Positions 15,783 through 25,672 of a DNA stretch of 64,000 nucleotides are shown one piece after another. The position numbers were made by a program, and so were the translations under genes. The stretch lies in NCBI GenBank assembly GCA_024401435.1, contig JAKSLB010000013.1, positions 1 to 64,000 of the forward strand, written 5' to 3'. Position 1 is the stretch's first letter; each line of letters begins with the position of its first letter. Under the pieces are notes generated by a model. The model searched no databases, was not told the origin of the DNA, and saw only the letters and a program-made list of their open reading frames with translations. The DNA comes from Paludibacteraceae bacterium (lineage in GTDB: Bacteria > Bacteroidota > Bacteroidia > Bacteroidales > Paludibacteraceae).

Positions 15783-18700
15783 ATGCTAGTTGAAAATGGA
15801 CAAATTATTGCTATAGATAGTGTTACCACTGATGGTGTAACCATAAGTGGTGATGGTGTTAAGAAACCACTTACCGCAACCCCTTATAGCGGTGTTGATG
15901 GTATTGTTGTGGAGGACTTCAAGATTGGTCTTGACCACGAACATGATGAAAGTAAGTGGAAAATGTATGGTGAAGATGAAAGAAACCTTACACCAAAGAA
16001 GGAAGGTTCTAGTATAACCTTGACTATGGCTGGTACAATCACCGCCAATGACAATGTTACCGCTGAAAACAATAGCATCTATGTTGGCGAAAACATTTCT
16101 GCTCAAACAACGGATAGTGTTATTGTACTAAATGGTGCTACTCAAAAGTATTTTCCTTATACTGCATATACTGGAGGAACTTATGAAAGTACAAGTAGTT
16201 ATTCAAACACGGCAAACAAAAAGTCTATTGAAATTGAAGATATCATAGATTCAAGGACTCAAAAACCATTTGTCAAGGAAGTCTATGGAAAGCCAACAAA
16301 ACTATCCGCAATATCAAACTCCTTTGTTGCGGGTGAAGGCAATGAATTAACCTATGGTCAAAATCTATTGGTGAATGGATTTGACAACATAGCCAATGAA
16401 ATATCTAGGTCTAATGTTGTAGGTTTTTGTAACTATTTGAGTGCTATGAATAGCATCAATTTGATGGGCTTTAACAACACCGCTAGTATGATTGAATATA
16501 CTACACTTATGGGTACTTACAATACCATTAGTGGTGGTAGCTTTATAAATGTGTATGGTCATAAGAATTATGTTGGTTATACTAATTCAATTAACATATA
16601 TGGTCCATATAATAGTGCTTATCAAACCATAAACACAATTGTAAATGGTGTTTCTAATATGTTATATAGTGTTGGAAATTCCAATGTGCAAGGTCATTAT
16701 AACTATGTTGCTTATACAACTGGTGTTAATATTGTCGGTACATATATTCAGTCAGAAAGAGATAAGTTCTCTATAATTAGAGGTATGTTCATTAGTGCAT
16801 ATGGTGCGGCAAATAATATCATTTTCAATAATGCAATTTCTGATACAATTACGCCAACAAGTCAAATACCAAGTGATGGTATTACCGCTACAATAAATTA
16901 TCAAGGTAGTAAATTAAATGTTTATGGTACAACCAATAGCATAATAATGAAGCAAAATACGATTTCATCGTGTTACAATGGGGTAAGAGGTGCAATTTCC
17001 CTAGACCAATCCGCATATTCTTGTACTACAAACACATATATTAATCAAGGTGATGGTCTATTAAACATTGGTGCTGGTAATTATGTAGAATATTTCGCTT
17101 GGATATCAAACATTGGTGCTAGAAATATAATAACATATAGCCAATATGTATCAATGATGGGTGCAAGTAACTCCGCAAATTGCTTACAACACGCAATGAT
17201 ATATGGTGCTGGTAACTATGTAAATGGTTCAAAGAGCGTCATTGTAATGGGTGAGCCTATAACAGCAAGTGGTTATGATGTAGTTCAAATATCATTGAAT
17301 AATAGTGTTAACTATTCAAACACCGTTCTAGCAATGGGTGAAGATATTTATGTATATCAAAATGAAGGTGTAATTGCCATTGCAACCCAACAAAATAGTG
17401 GTATCGGTCAAAAGACAATTTCGGCATATAACATTAAGGATTCCTTGATAATGGGCAAGAACTCCGCATCACAAGGACAAGAATATGTAATTGTTGGTCA
17501 ATACAATACCGCCCAATACGCACAAAACGCAAACATATTTGGTTTCAACAACTTCTTGGGTAGTGCTTCCAAGACCGAAATCATTGGTGATAATAATAAT
17601 TTAGTCATTAATAATAGAAAACCAAATTATAATGCAATTCACAATACCGCACAAGATGCTAGTGGAATTTATTTCAAAGACTTTACTGAATACGACAATA
17701 CAAGTTTGACCGATTCTTGTGGTGGCGTACAAGTTCTTGGTTCAAATAACCAAATATCCGCTCTTTTGTATGACTATAATAGATATAGTGATGATAGATA
17801 TAGACCAATATTTAGAAATATATCAGGTCTTACTGGAAAGGAACTTGGTCTATATGTAAATGGTAGAAGAAACCTCATCACTGGTTGGGGTATGATGAAG
17901 GTCTTTGGTCATGACAATCTCATAACTGGATTCCACGATTTCATTGATATAAATGGTGACAATAACTGCATATATGACAATGTTCATAAAACCATTCTAT
18001 ATGGTGATAATAGTGATGCAATTAATACACAAGAATCCTTGCTTTTTATAAAGGGCATTAGAGCCTATGGGGTTTCAAATAGCGTTGTCTTGGTTAGAGG
18101 TTATAATGGTACTTATAGAGAATCTTCGGCAACTAATATATTTAATAGCTTTATAGCATCTAGGGATTATTATAATAATAGGTCAATAGTACAATCAAAT
18201 ATATTGACTTATAAGGGTCGTTTTTCTGGTAATATATGTTATTCAAACATAAATGCAAGTGGTATTGAAGTAGCTAGTTATGCTGGAATTCAAAGGTCAA
18301 ATCTTAACATTTTACCATATGTTAAGATGAATGCAGGTGCTGGCATAATAGATTCAAATCTTAATATTGGTGATGTCAGTATGCCTTGGCAAGATGGTAA
18401 AACAATTCCATTGTCATTTGATTATAATATATTACAATCTGATGTTAAAATTAGTAACCTTGGGAATAATTATTATAAAAATGATGAAAACAAATATGTT
18501 TCAAAGTCTTTAGGTACGACCGTTGCATCCAATGTAACACTATTGTATTGTTATGGAAATACCGCTACATCTTCTAATGATTTCGGTGAAGCTCACCGAA
18601 GTGATATTAAAATGATTTATTGCAGTGGATATAACCTTGTAGTCAATTCATATCTAAATCTAGAATCTTGTCCTAAAATTGAATATACCATACATAAGAG

Positions 18701-20159
18701 TAACATTATAGGTTACAATGTAAGAATAAACAATGAGTTTGGTAGAGCAACAACGACTGACATTGTTTACTCTAATGTGATTGGTGAATCTTTATCTAGT
18801 ATTAACGGATTTTCTTTTGTCAATATGATAGGTCAAATGAACACTACATATGATGTAAGATTTTCAAATATTATAGGTAATAATATTGGTAGTTCGGCAT
18901 CACCAACAAGATATGTATACTATTCTCAATTGATGGGCTATGGTTTTAAAGCAACCCAAATACAAGCAAGTGAAATAATCGGTTATGGTCATTCCGCAAG
19001 CACAATTAATAGAACATTGTTGATGGGTGACGGGACCAGTGCAAGCACTATAGGTTGGAGTTTTGTAAACACTTATGGTGGCACATTGAATAGTATATCA
19101 TTCTCTAACCTCATTGGTGGAATTTATGGTGGCACATTATCGGCAACCGAAATTCACAAGTCCAACCTAATTTTAAGAGAAAACGCATCCGCTCAACACA
19201 TCTCGCAAACATTTGGTGCTATTGGTGGAAGTGCATATAATATACATAAGTCCTTTGTAAATATTTGTTGTAGCAATGTTCTTAATTCTGGTATAACCAA
19301 TTCCTTGGTGTTGGGTGAAGATTATAATAATTGTACACTTCAAGATATACGAAGAAGTATTATAACAACAAATAGTGCTCTTTTCAATATATATGATTCC
19401 AATGTCATTTCAGACAACGGTTTTGTTAATTCAGCATATTTTTCAAACATAATTACAAATAATACACCTATATACAATGTATATTATAATATATTGAATG
19501 TTCATGGTAAAAATGGAACTGTTCAATCAGCCTATTATGGTCTAGGAATCGGTTATAACAATGTTATAATAAGTGCCGAAAGATTTGACATAATCGGTGA
19601 CTATATCACAGCAAAAAATATGAATGCGGGTAGATATGGTTGTGGATATGATGCAACAGCGGATAAATGGATAAGTGGTACAAAATACCAAAACCCCAAA
19701 TATCTAAACATTACTGGTTCAACCTTCATTCATGGTGGCAACATATACGCATCTGCAAAGCACTTTGGTGAGGAATACGAAGGCGAAATAGTAGAAAAGC
19801 CAAATAGCACCTTCTTGGTAGCCAACGGAACATCCGCTATTGACAACTTGAACCTTACCGCATTCGGCAACAACATAGGTGAAATCCAAGATGTATCCTC
19901 TACATTCCTAATTGCACCAGAAGGAGATAAGGTATTCTCCGCAGTTGCTTCAACAAGTGCAGGTTATGTTGAACATACCGATGTGGAAACCACCAATAGT
20001 GGAAAGTCCATAGTCAATGTTGAATACTTGATGGGTATCATTGAAGGCTTGGAAGCAAGAATCCAAGAACTTGAAAATTCCCATGTCTATACGGCTATAA
20101 CCGAGGATAATATTGATACATTGACTGGTAAAGGAATTATCTACATAGATAACAACTAA
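15783..20159 (+). CDS. Giant beta-roll tail spike/adhesin (1458 aa)
   Basis: The N-terminal 25 residues (MLVENGQIIAIDSVTTDGV) form an anchor module shared with the 21239 protein. From about residue 190 to 1390 the protein is built of degenerate 14-16 residue repeats of the type N-x-[IV]-x-G-x-x-N-x-x, e.g. NLMGFNNTASMI and NVYGHKNYVGYTNSI. This pattern resembles YadA-type head beta-rolls of trimeric adhesins. The C-terminus has TTNSGKSIVNVEYL, a short coiled coil (GLEARIQELEN) and a small end piece. The same C-terminal block occurs in the 40352 protein. I infer a trimeric receptor-binding spike. The repeat region is more AT-rich than the two ends. Confidence 0.75.
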   Translation: MLVENGQIIAIDSVTTDGVTISGDGVKKPLTATPYSGVDGIVVEDFKIGLDHEHDESKWKMYGEDERNLTPKKEGSSITLTMAGTITANDNVTAENNSIYVGENISAQTTDSVIVLNGATQKYFPYTAYTGGTYESTSSYSNTANKKSIEIEDIIDSRTQKPFVKEVYGKPTKLSAISNSFVAGEGNELTYGQNLLVNGFDNIANEISRSNVVGFCNYLSAMNSINLMGFNNTASMIEYTTLMGTYNTISGGSFINVYGHKNYVGYTNSINIYGPYNSAYQTINTIVNGVSNMLYSVGNSNVQGHYNYVAYTTGVNIVGTYIQSERDKFSIIRGMFISAYGAANNIIFNNAISDTITPTSQIPSDGITATINYQGSKLNVYGTTNSIIMKQNTISSCYNGVRGAISLDQSAYSCTTNTYINQGDGLLNIGAGNYVEYFAWISNIGARNIITYSQYVSMMGASNSANCLQHAMIYGAGNYVNGSKSVIVMGEPITASGYDVVQISLNNSVNYSNTVLAMGEDIYVYQNEGVIAIATQQNSGIGQKTISAYNIKDSLIMGKNSASQGQEYVIVGQYNTAQYAQNANIFGFNNFLGSASKTEIIGDNNNLVINNRKPNYNAIHNTAQDASGIYFKDFTEYDNTSLTDSCGGVQVLGSNNQISALLYDYNRYSDDRYRPIFRNISGLTGKELGLYVNGRRNLITGWGMMKVFGHDNLITGFHDFIDINGDNNCIYDNVHKTILYGDNSDAINTQESLLFIKGIRAYGVSNSVVLVRGYNGTYRESSATNIFNSFIASRDYYNNRSIVQSNILTYKGRFSGNICYSNINASGIEVASYAGIQRSNLNILPYVKMNAGAGIIDSNLNIGDVSMPWQDGKTIPLSFDYNILQSDVKISNLGNNYYKNDENKYVSKSLGTTVASNVTLLYCYGNTATSSNDFGEAHRSDIKMIYCSGYNLVVNSYLNLESCPKIEYTIHKSNIIGYNVRINNEFGRATTTDIVYSNVIGESLSSINGFSFVNMIGQMNTTYDVRFSNIIGNNIGSSASPTRYVYYSQLMGYGFKATQIQASEIIGYGHSASTINRTLLMGDGTSASTIGWSFVNTYGGTLNSISFSNLIGGIYGGTLSATEIHKSNLILRENASAQHISQTFGAIGGSAYNIHKSFVNICCSNVLNSGITNSLVLGEDYNNCTLQDIRRSIITTNSALFNIYDSNVISDNGFVNSAYFSNIITNNTPIYNVYYNILNVHGKNGTVQSAYYGLGIGYNNVIISAERFDIIGDYITAKNMNAGRYGCGYDATADKWISGTKYQNPKYLNITGSTFIHGGNIYASAKHFGEEYEGEIVEKPNSTFLVANGTSAIDNLNLTAFGNNIGEIQDVSSTFLIAPEGDKVFSAVASTSAGYVEHTDVETTNSGKSIVNVEYLMGIIEGLEARIQELENSHVYTAITEDNIDTLTGKGIIYIDNN

Positions 20160-20185
20160 ATTGAAAAACTAGCATAAAGTCCAAG

Positions 20186-20215
20186 AATCCACCCACTTGT
20201 GGGTGGATTTTTTTA
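20186..20215 (+). terminator. Rho-independent terminator
   Basis: 11-bp stem (AATCCACCCAC and its complement), 2-base loop, then TTTTTT. Confidence 0.85.
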
Positions 20216-20231
20216 TATTTTGCTTCATAGG

Positions 20232-20244
20232 ACATAGATAAAGT
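20232..20244 (+). promoter_or_regulatory. Late-type TATA box abutting the start codon
   Basis: ACATAGATAAAGT runs into the ATG at 20245. It is a diverged member of the late-box set. Confidence 0.35.
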
Positions 20245-21195
20245 ATGAAAATCAAGATAGATATAGTTGTAGCTACGCAAGGTGATAGATTTGAGATGTT
20301 GAAGAAGATGACTCTTCCTTCACTATTAAAGGCTACGGAAGGCATAGAGGAAATAAATAGAATTGTGCTAGTAGTAAACAATCTCCGTGGAAGAAAGTTG
20401 AAATCCTATGACATATTCAAGAAGAAGTCTGAAAAGATTGAAATCATTGAAGGTGATTCCAAGTATAGGTTGATGAACAAGTACATCCCCTATGTCAATA
20501 CCTATGGTGGTAACAACTATACAATCCATTGTGATGATGACAGATATTACACAAGACAAAAGTTCTTGGACTTTATAGAAGCGGTAAACATATATCCAGA
20601 CAAGCCTATATTCCTAGAAACATATAGGATTATGAAATGGGATGGTAGTTGTGCATCCATAGCAAGTTACCATACAATTTTCCTTGGTATAACTTCCATC
20701 AATGGTAGATGTATTCCAGCCACATCTATGTGGTTAGCACCTCCAAAGTTCTTGAAGAAGTCAATGATTACCAACTATAAGAAGCAAGTGGAAACTGGTT
20801 TCAACGATGATGAACTAATTCTTACAAAGGAAATGTTTGAAAGACACGATGATGCCATATATCTACCTACAAGAAGTTTCAACGATAGTCTAGAAATGGA
20901 TTTCATTCGTGATTCATACAATTTCAAGCCATTTGTTGAGAATAAGAACACCGAGTTGAAGAAACAAGACTTGGTATTCCTTGAACTATATGGCAAGGAT
21001 AGGATATTTGACCCAGGAACCTATTACAAGAATGCGGAGGTTGTTGTAAATGATTGGAATCGCATTCCTATATATCTATTGAAGACATTCTTGGAAAACT
21101 CCTATAACCATTACCTTGAATACAAGTTCATTGATAACAAGCAAACAATTGATGAAAAGGTTATATACCAAGGTTGGAGAATGATTGACATTTAA
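20245..21195 (+). CDS. GT-A type glycosyltransferase-like protein (316 aa)
   Basis: The N-terminus (KIDIVVATQGDRFEMLKKMTLPSLL) resembles the nucleotide-binding start of family 2-type glycosyltransferases. IHCDDDRYY places a DDD metal-binding motif at residues 97-99, as expected for GT-A enzymes. The acceptor domain is unclear. The gene has its own terminator and lies between two fibre genes, so it may glycosylate fibre proteins or host surface sugars. That role is inferred. Length is typical of single-domain enzymes. Confidence 0.6.
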   Translation: MKIKIDIVVATQGDRFEMLKKMTLPSLLKATEGIEEINRIVLVVNNLRGRKLKSYDIFKKKSEKIEIIEGDSKYRLMNKYIPYVNTYGGNNYTIHCDDDRYYTRQKFLDFIEAVNIYPDKPIFLETYRIMKWDGSCASIASYHTIFLGITSINGRCIPATSMWLAPPKFLKKSMITNYKKQVETGFNDDELILTKEMFERHDDAIYLPTRSFNDSLEMDFIRDSYNFKPFVENKNTELKKQDLVFLELYGKDRIFDPGTYYKNAEVVVNDWNRIPIYLLKTFLENSYNHYLEYKFIDNKQTIDEKVIYQGWRMIDI

Positions 21196-21200
21196 CACCA

Positions 21201-21226
21201 AAAGACCACATATCGTGGTCTTTTTT
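21201..21226 (+). terminator. Rho-independent terminator
   Basis: AAAGACCAC pairs with GTGGTCTTT and runs into TTTTTTC. The U-tract ends where the next TATA box begins. Confidence 0.85.
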
Positions 21227-21238
21227 CATATATAAGAT
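21227..21238 (+). promoter_or_regulatory. Late-type TATA box abutting the start codon
   Basis: CATATATAAGAT is followed immediately by the ATG at 21239. There is no ribosome site. Confidence 0.5.
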
Positions 21239-22666
21239 ATGCTAGTATCAAAAGGTAAAATAATTGCTTTAGACAAGGTTAATGTTGATAGTTCTCTATC
21301 TGGTGATGGTAGATGGGGCACATCAAACATAGGTCTTTCACAATCCACTTGGGATAACATCAATAGTAGGGTTCTATCTTCTGACTTTCTAGAATATTCT
21401 GGTAAGATTGATGAAGAAATTCAAAAACTATATGGAATCGGTTCATTTAGCGGTCCTTACACAAGCACCGCAACAATCCCAGAAGAAGAAGCCAAGAATA
21501 CAAAAACCATATACTTGATTGAAGCACAAATAACTGGAAAAGATGTTTACGAAGAATACTTCTATAGCGACACCAAGAGTGCCTATGTATGCTTTGGTGA
21601 AGCCTCCCTTGACCTATCCGTGAAGTTGGACAAGTCGGTGTTTGAATCATTCAAGAGTGAAGAATATGATACCTATACCGCAAATACCGACCAACACCTA
21701 CTATCATTAGATAATAATAAGTTTGATGTTTCAGCTTTTGATGAATACTATACGGATTTCAAAGTATATTCCGCAGATGTTGACCTTAACATTAACAAGC
21801 TATATACCGACAAGTTGGATGTTTCTTCATTCAATGAGTTCAATACCGATTTTGAAACATTCTCTTCAAATATTACACAATCCGCTAATGACTTGTACGA
21901 TACCAAGTTGGATAAGTCCGTGTTCAATACCTTTAGTGGTGATTATAGCACATTTTCCTCTAATATAGTTGAATCAGCCGAAGACTTGTATGATACAAAG
22001 TTGGATAAGTCCCAATTTGTTGTTACCGCATTGGACTTTGTTGATAATAAGACATTGTATGTATCTGGAATTGAAGATGATGTTTCCACATATTCTTCCT
22101 ATGACCTAGTTGATGTGTCTGCAAAGTACACGGAAGGTGATGAAATTGCAAAGATTAATGGCAATTCTATTTATGTGCCTAATGAAAAGACAAGTATACA
22201 CATTAAAGCAGAAGAATCTCATTTTGAAGAGAGACATATTTTTGAAGAAAATGGTATAACAATCATTCCATATATAGATACACTATATAATAGAACTGGT
22301 AAATATATATCAATTTCTCACCCTTCAAGTGGAAAGTATCTAATAACATATAATATTGTGTTTAATGTCCCTCAAACTGACGACCTTGCCAATAAATTTT
22401 GTAATGTATCTCAAATATTATCAACAACTCAAGGTTTTGATTATGCATATATTGATAACATTATTGGTTTTTTACAAACAAATAGTCAATTATATACTAT
22501 AAATCATACACAAATATATGAACCACAAATTTCAGATGATGATGTTGAAAATGGGGCTTTAATTATTATAGACGCTAGTGAATATTCACAATCTGAAAGT
22601 GCGGTTGTCAGTATTGATTGGATTACATTTGAATCTATAACAATTGACATTGTAAAAATTGAATAA
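21239..22666 (+). CDS. Tail fibre with coiled-coil repeats and C1q/TNF-like tip (475 aa)
   Basis: The N-terminal anchor (MLVSKGKIIALDKVNVD) matches that of the 15783 spike. Residues 120-265 contain repeated DLYDTKLDKSVFNTFSGD-like units. The last 155 residues, starting near TSIHIKAEESHFEER, include GKYLITYNIVFNV, a strand pattern typical of C1q/TNF-like jelly rolls that trimerise. This tip is encoded by more AT-rich DNA than the shaft, suggesting a swapped module. I infer a trimeric fibre. Confidence 0.65.
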   Translation: MLVSKGKIIALDKVNVDSSLSGDGRWGTSNIGLSQSTWDNINSRVLSSDFLEYSGKIDEEIQKLYGIGSFSGPYTSTATIPEEEAKNTKTIYLIEAQITGKDVYEEYFYSDTKSAYVCFGEASLDLSVKLDKSVFESFKSEEYDTYTANTDQHLLSLDNNKFDVSAFDEYYTDFKVYSADVDLNINKLYTDKLDVSSFNEFNTDFETFSSNITQSANDLYDTKLDKSVFNTFSGDYSTFSSNIVESAEDLYDTKLDKSQFVVTALDFVDNKTLYVSGIEDDVSTYSSYDLVDVSAKYTEGDEIAKINGNSIYVPNEKTSIHIKAEESHFEERHIFEENGITIIPYIDTLYNRTGKYISISHPSSGKYLITYNIVFNVPQTDDLANKFCNVSQILSTTQGFDYAYIDNIIGFLQTNSQLYTINHTQIYEPQISDDDVENGALIIIDASEYSQSESAVVSIDWITFESITIDIVKIE

Positions 22667-22674
22667 CATAAAAG

Positions 22675-22702
22675 ACCCTTGGATAAGTCCAAGGGTTTTT
22701 CT
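22675..22702 (+). terminator. Rho-independent terminator
   Basis: ACCCTTGG pairs with CCAAGGGT across a 6-base loop, then TTTTTCTC. Confidence 0.75.
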
Positions 22703-22706
22703 CAAT

Positions 22707-22725
22707 CATATATAAAATAAAAAGG
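22707..22725 (+). promoter_or_regulatory. Late-type TATA box with ribosome site
   Basis: CATATATAAAATAA (22707-22720) is followed by AAAGG and the ATG at 22735. Confidence 0.5.
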
Positions 22726-22734
22726 TTTTATACA

Positions 22735-25017
22735 ATGGCAGAGAAAACTAAATGGATGTGGGAAGCAAGTTCTTATCAAGATGGTTGGTATCATAAGCGT
22801 ATTCTTGCTGGAAAGAAAGTACCAGACCCTAGTGAACTTGAACTACCTGATACCTTGGTATCAAAAATTGGAACTAATGGAAGTGATATTGTAGTAAGTG
22901 AATTCAACACTCTAGACAATACTGAAACAAAGTATACTTTGGGTCTTGGTGATACATATACCACAAATACCGCTTTCAACACTTTTAGGAATGAGGTTTA
23001 CAAGAACTACGCAACCACCAATGAAGTAGCAAAGGGTTATGTGTCAACTGGTGAATTTGAAGCCTTCAAGAAGGAATTTGACATATCCAATTGTGTTACA
23101 AAGGATTATTTGAGTTCTAACTATCCCTCAAAGACCGACCTAAACGCATATCAAAAGACTACCGCTGCCGATAGCAAGTATCTTACAAAGACAAGTGCGG
23201 ACACTATATATCAACCAAAGGGTGAATATGTAGCCGAAAATGTATACAAGACATATACTGCAAGTGTTGTAACCGAACTTGGTAAGAAATTAAATACCAC
23301 CGACTTCAATACTTACTCCGCTAGTGTTAAAACCGAACTTGGTAAAAAATTAAATACCACCGACTTTAATACTTACTCCGCTAGTGTTGAAACCAAACTA
23401 GAAAAGAAGCTAGATTCTACCGACTTTGATACCTATTCCGCAAGCATTGATACGGAACTTGGTAAGAAACTAGATACCACAGACTTTGACACATATTCCG
23501 CAAATGTTGAAACGGAACTTGGTAAGAAACTAGATTCTACCGACTTTGATACCTATTCCGCAAGCATTGATACCGAACTTGGTAAGAAACTAGATACTAC
23601 CGATTTTGATACTTATTCAGCAAGTGTTGATACCGAACTTGGCAAGAAGTTAGACATTACCGACTTTGATGCTTACTCCGCAAGTATTGAAACCGAATTT
23701 GGTGGTAAGATTGGTAGTGCTGAATTTAACTCCTATTCCTCAAAGATAGATTCCTATATTGATGACCTATCTGGTGAATTTTTACTATATCAAACTAAAG
23801 CCGATATGGTAAATTATGCCACCGAATTGGAAATGCAATCTGCAAATCATCAAATTTCCGCAATCCAAGACATAATCCATAGTGATGACAAGACACTTGA
23901 CACAATTCAAGAAATTGTGGATTTCGCCAAGCACAACAAGGACTTGATTGATGGTATTCTAACTGTCAAGCAAGACAAGAGTGCAATGTCAGCTTATTAC
24001 ACAAAGACCGAAACCGATGGTATGTATCTAACCGAGGCTTCTGCGGACACCATATATCAACAAATAGTTGATATGACCGCATATCAAGAAGTAAGTGGAA
24101 TGACCGCCTATGCAAAGAAGTCTGAACTTCCAGAAACATACTTTACAAAGGAAAGTGCCGATACACTATATCAACCAATAGGAAACTATGCATCCTCAAC
24201 AGACCTAACCTATGTAAGTGGTGTTGTTGATGGAAAGGTTGATTTGAGTGATTACAATACCTATACCGCATTTGTTGAACAAACATACGCATTGTCTTCA
24301 GATGTATATTCAAAGAGTGAAAGTGATGACAAGTATCTAACCGAAACTTCCGCTAATGAATTGTATCAATCATTGGAAGGAATGAAGGATTATGCAACCA
24401 TCACACTTATGAATAGCGGTTTTGACAAGGTTGATGGTGAAATCCTAACTATGTCTGGTTCTATTTCCGCTATTGAAGTGGACTTGAAGGACGACTACAT
24501 AGCAAAGGAAGATGTAACCTTCGCTACGGACTCTCAAATTGAAGCATTGTTTGAAGAAACAACCGAATCCACCGACCCTACTGATACTACCGACAAGGAA
24601 GATGTTGATGAAGAAGTTGATGAAAACATTGAATGGTCTTCATTGAACTTTGGTTCTATTGAATTGATGGCAGACACCAATCCAAGAACAATGAGTGTTG
24701 GAAACTTCAATGAAGGTGTAAATACACCTACGAAGGAACAATTGGAAACATTGTTGACCAACGCTTCCGTTAATTATGACAATGACTTGCTAACCCTTCA
24801 TTCAAAGTCTGATGATGTGATTACCTACAATGTCGGTCATACAAGTACACTTGATTATGACATTGTAACCATTCCTTCAAAGAGTTATGATGACTATGGC
24901 AATAGATACGCATTGTTCATAAAGAAGTCCAAGGATGATGGTACGATTTCTACCGAAATATCAACCATTGGTGAGCAAAGTGTGCTATTGACAAGCATAT
25001 ATATTAAGAACAAGTAG
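22735..25017 (+). CDS. Long tail fibre with 20-residue tandem repeats (760 aa)
   Basis: The N-terminus (MAEKTKWMWEASSYQDGWY) is a distinct anchor. Residues 175-320 are seven near-perfect 20-residue repeats of the type TELGKKLDTTDFDTYSAS, a pattern that could form a trimeric coiled-coil shaft. Residues 355-420 are nearly identical to part of the 31062 fibre. Other units (ESADTLYQPIGNYAS) are shared with the 31062 and 36400 proteins. The C-terminal 150 residues form a separate, acidic-linked tip. I infer a long side fibre. Confidence 0.7.
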   Translation: MAEKTKWMWEASSYQDGWYHKRILAGKKVPDPSELELPDTLVSKIGTNGSDIVVSEFNTLDNTETKYTLGLGDTYTTNTAFNTFRNEVYKNYATTNEVAKGYVSTGEFEAFKKEFDISNCVTKDYLSSNYPSKTDLNAYQKTTAADSKYLTKTSADTIYQPKGEYVAENVYKTYTASVVTELGKKLNTTDFNTYSASVKTELGKKLNTTDFNTYSASVETKLEKKLDSTDFDTYSASIDTELGKKLDTTDFDTYSANVETELGKKLDSTDFDTYSASIDTELGKKLDTTDFDTYSASVDTELGKKLDITDFDAYSASIETEFGGKIGSAEFNSYSSKIDSYIDDLSGEFLLYQTKADMVNYATELEMQSANHQISAIQDIIHSDDKTLDTIQEIVDFAKHNKDLIDGILTVKQDKSAMSAYYTKTETDGMYLTEASADTIYQQIVDMTAYQEVSGMTAYAKKSELPETYFTKESADTLYQPIGNYASSTDLTYVSGVVDGKVDLSDYNTYTAFVEQTYALSSDVYSKSESDDKYLTETSANELYQSLEGMKDYATITLMNSGFDKVDGEILTMSGSISAIEVDLKDDYIAKEDVTFATDSQIEALFEETTESTDPTDTTDKEDVDEEVDENIEWSSLNFGSIELMADTNPRTMSVGNFNEGVNTPTKEQLETLLTNASVNYDNDLLTLHSKSDDVITYNVGHTSTLDYDIVTIPSKSYDDYGNRYALFIKKSKDDGTISTEISTIGEQSVLLTSIYIKNK
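23265..23690 (+). repeat. 60-bp tandem repeats within a fibre gene
   Basis: Seven in-frame copies of a 60-bp unit encode 20-residue repeats. Identity is high between adjacent copies, so copy number can probably vary by recombination. Confidence 0.85.
23788..23970 (+). repeat. Segment duplicated in the 31062 fibre gene
   Basis: About 180 bp matches 32499-32681. The first 85 bp or so differ at only one or two bases, and the rest differs mainly at synonymous positions. Confidence 0.8.
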
Positions 25018-25038
25018 AATTTGTTATCTCCTTAAATG

Positions 25039-25068
25039 AAGTCCAACCAATAAGGTTGGACTTTTTTT
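25039..25068 (+). terminator. Rho-independent terminator
   Basis: AAGTCCAACC pairs with GGTTGGACTT across a 5-base loop, then TTTTT, immediately before the next TATA box. Confidence 0.85.
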
Positions 25069-25080
25069 CATACATAATAT
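25069..25080 (+). promoter_or_regulatory. Late-type TATA box abutting the start codon
   Basis: CATACATAATAT is followed immediately by the ATG at 25081. Confidence 0.45.
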
Positions 25081-25671
25081 ATGGCAGAAGAATTCAAGAA
25101 CATAATAAAACTAAATCAATTGGCTAGGTTCAAAGAACTAGCCGATGAAAAATATGTTAACAAGGAAGATGCGTTAGTCAAGACATCCATTGATGATGAC
25201 CTTGTGATATTGAAAGAAGATAAGTTGACAATAAATGTCACTACTACCGACAATACGATATACAAGATAGGTGATTATTATATAAGTGGTGGTGAAGCCG
25301 TACCCCCAAAAAAGATATTTGACAATGATGATGACACCGAAAGACAAGGTAAGTTATGGCTTTATGAAGATGGTACTATGGTCTTGGAAAATGTTGAAAA
25401 GTTCAATCAAATAGAGGTATATTATTCTTTGAAGGGTACAAGTCAAATACAATATTATAAGATTATGACTGAAATGATTGATGCCCCCAAGGAGAACAAT
25501 GGTGTATTCACAATATTCAACCCTAGCGAAAATATATTGGTATACACATTTGAGCAAGTTGAAGTATCTTACAAGTCTAGCGAAGAAGGTTCAACCATCA
25601 CAATAAAGTCATTGGCTGGTGATGAAAGTTTGGTTAAAATTGAAAGAATATATGGCATCTTGGAGAATTAG
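25081..25671 (+). CDS. Short fibre-family protein (196 aa)
   Basis: The N-terminus MAEEFKNIIKLNQLARFKEL is the anchor module shared with the 31062, 33000 and 36400 proteins. The rest is a compact beta-rich domain rather than a long shaft. One base separates its stop from the next ATG, so it is probably co-expressed with the CotH-like protein. I infer a short tail-tip or connector protein. Confidence 0.65.
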   Translation: MAEEFKNIIKLNQLARFKELADEKYVNKEDALVKTSIDDDLVILKEDKLTINVTTTDNTIYKIGDYYISGGEAVPPKKIFDNDDDTERQGKLWLYEDGTMVLENVEKFNQIEVYYSLKGTSQIQYYKIMTEMIDAPKENNGVFTIFNPSENILVYTFEQVEVSYKSSEEGSTITIKSLAGDESLVKIERIYGILEN

Positions 25672-25672
25672 T

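Noticed and set aside
23265-23690. CRISPR array
   Set aside because: The repeats are contiguous, in frame and encode a fibre shaft. There are no unique spacers and no cas genes.
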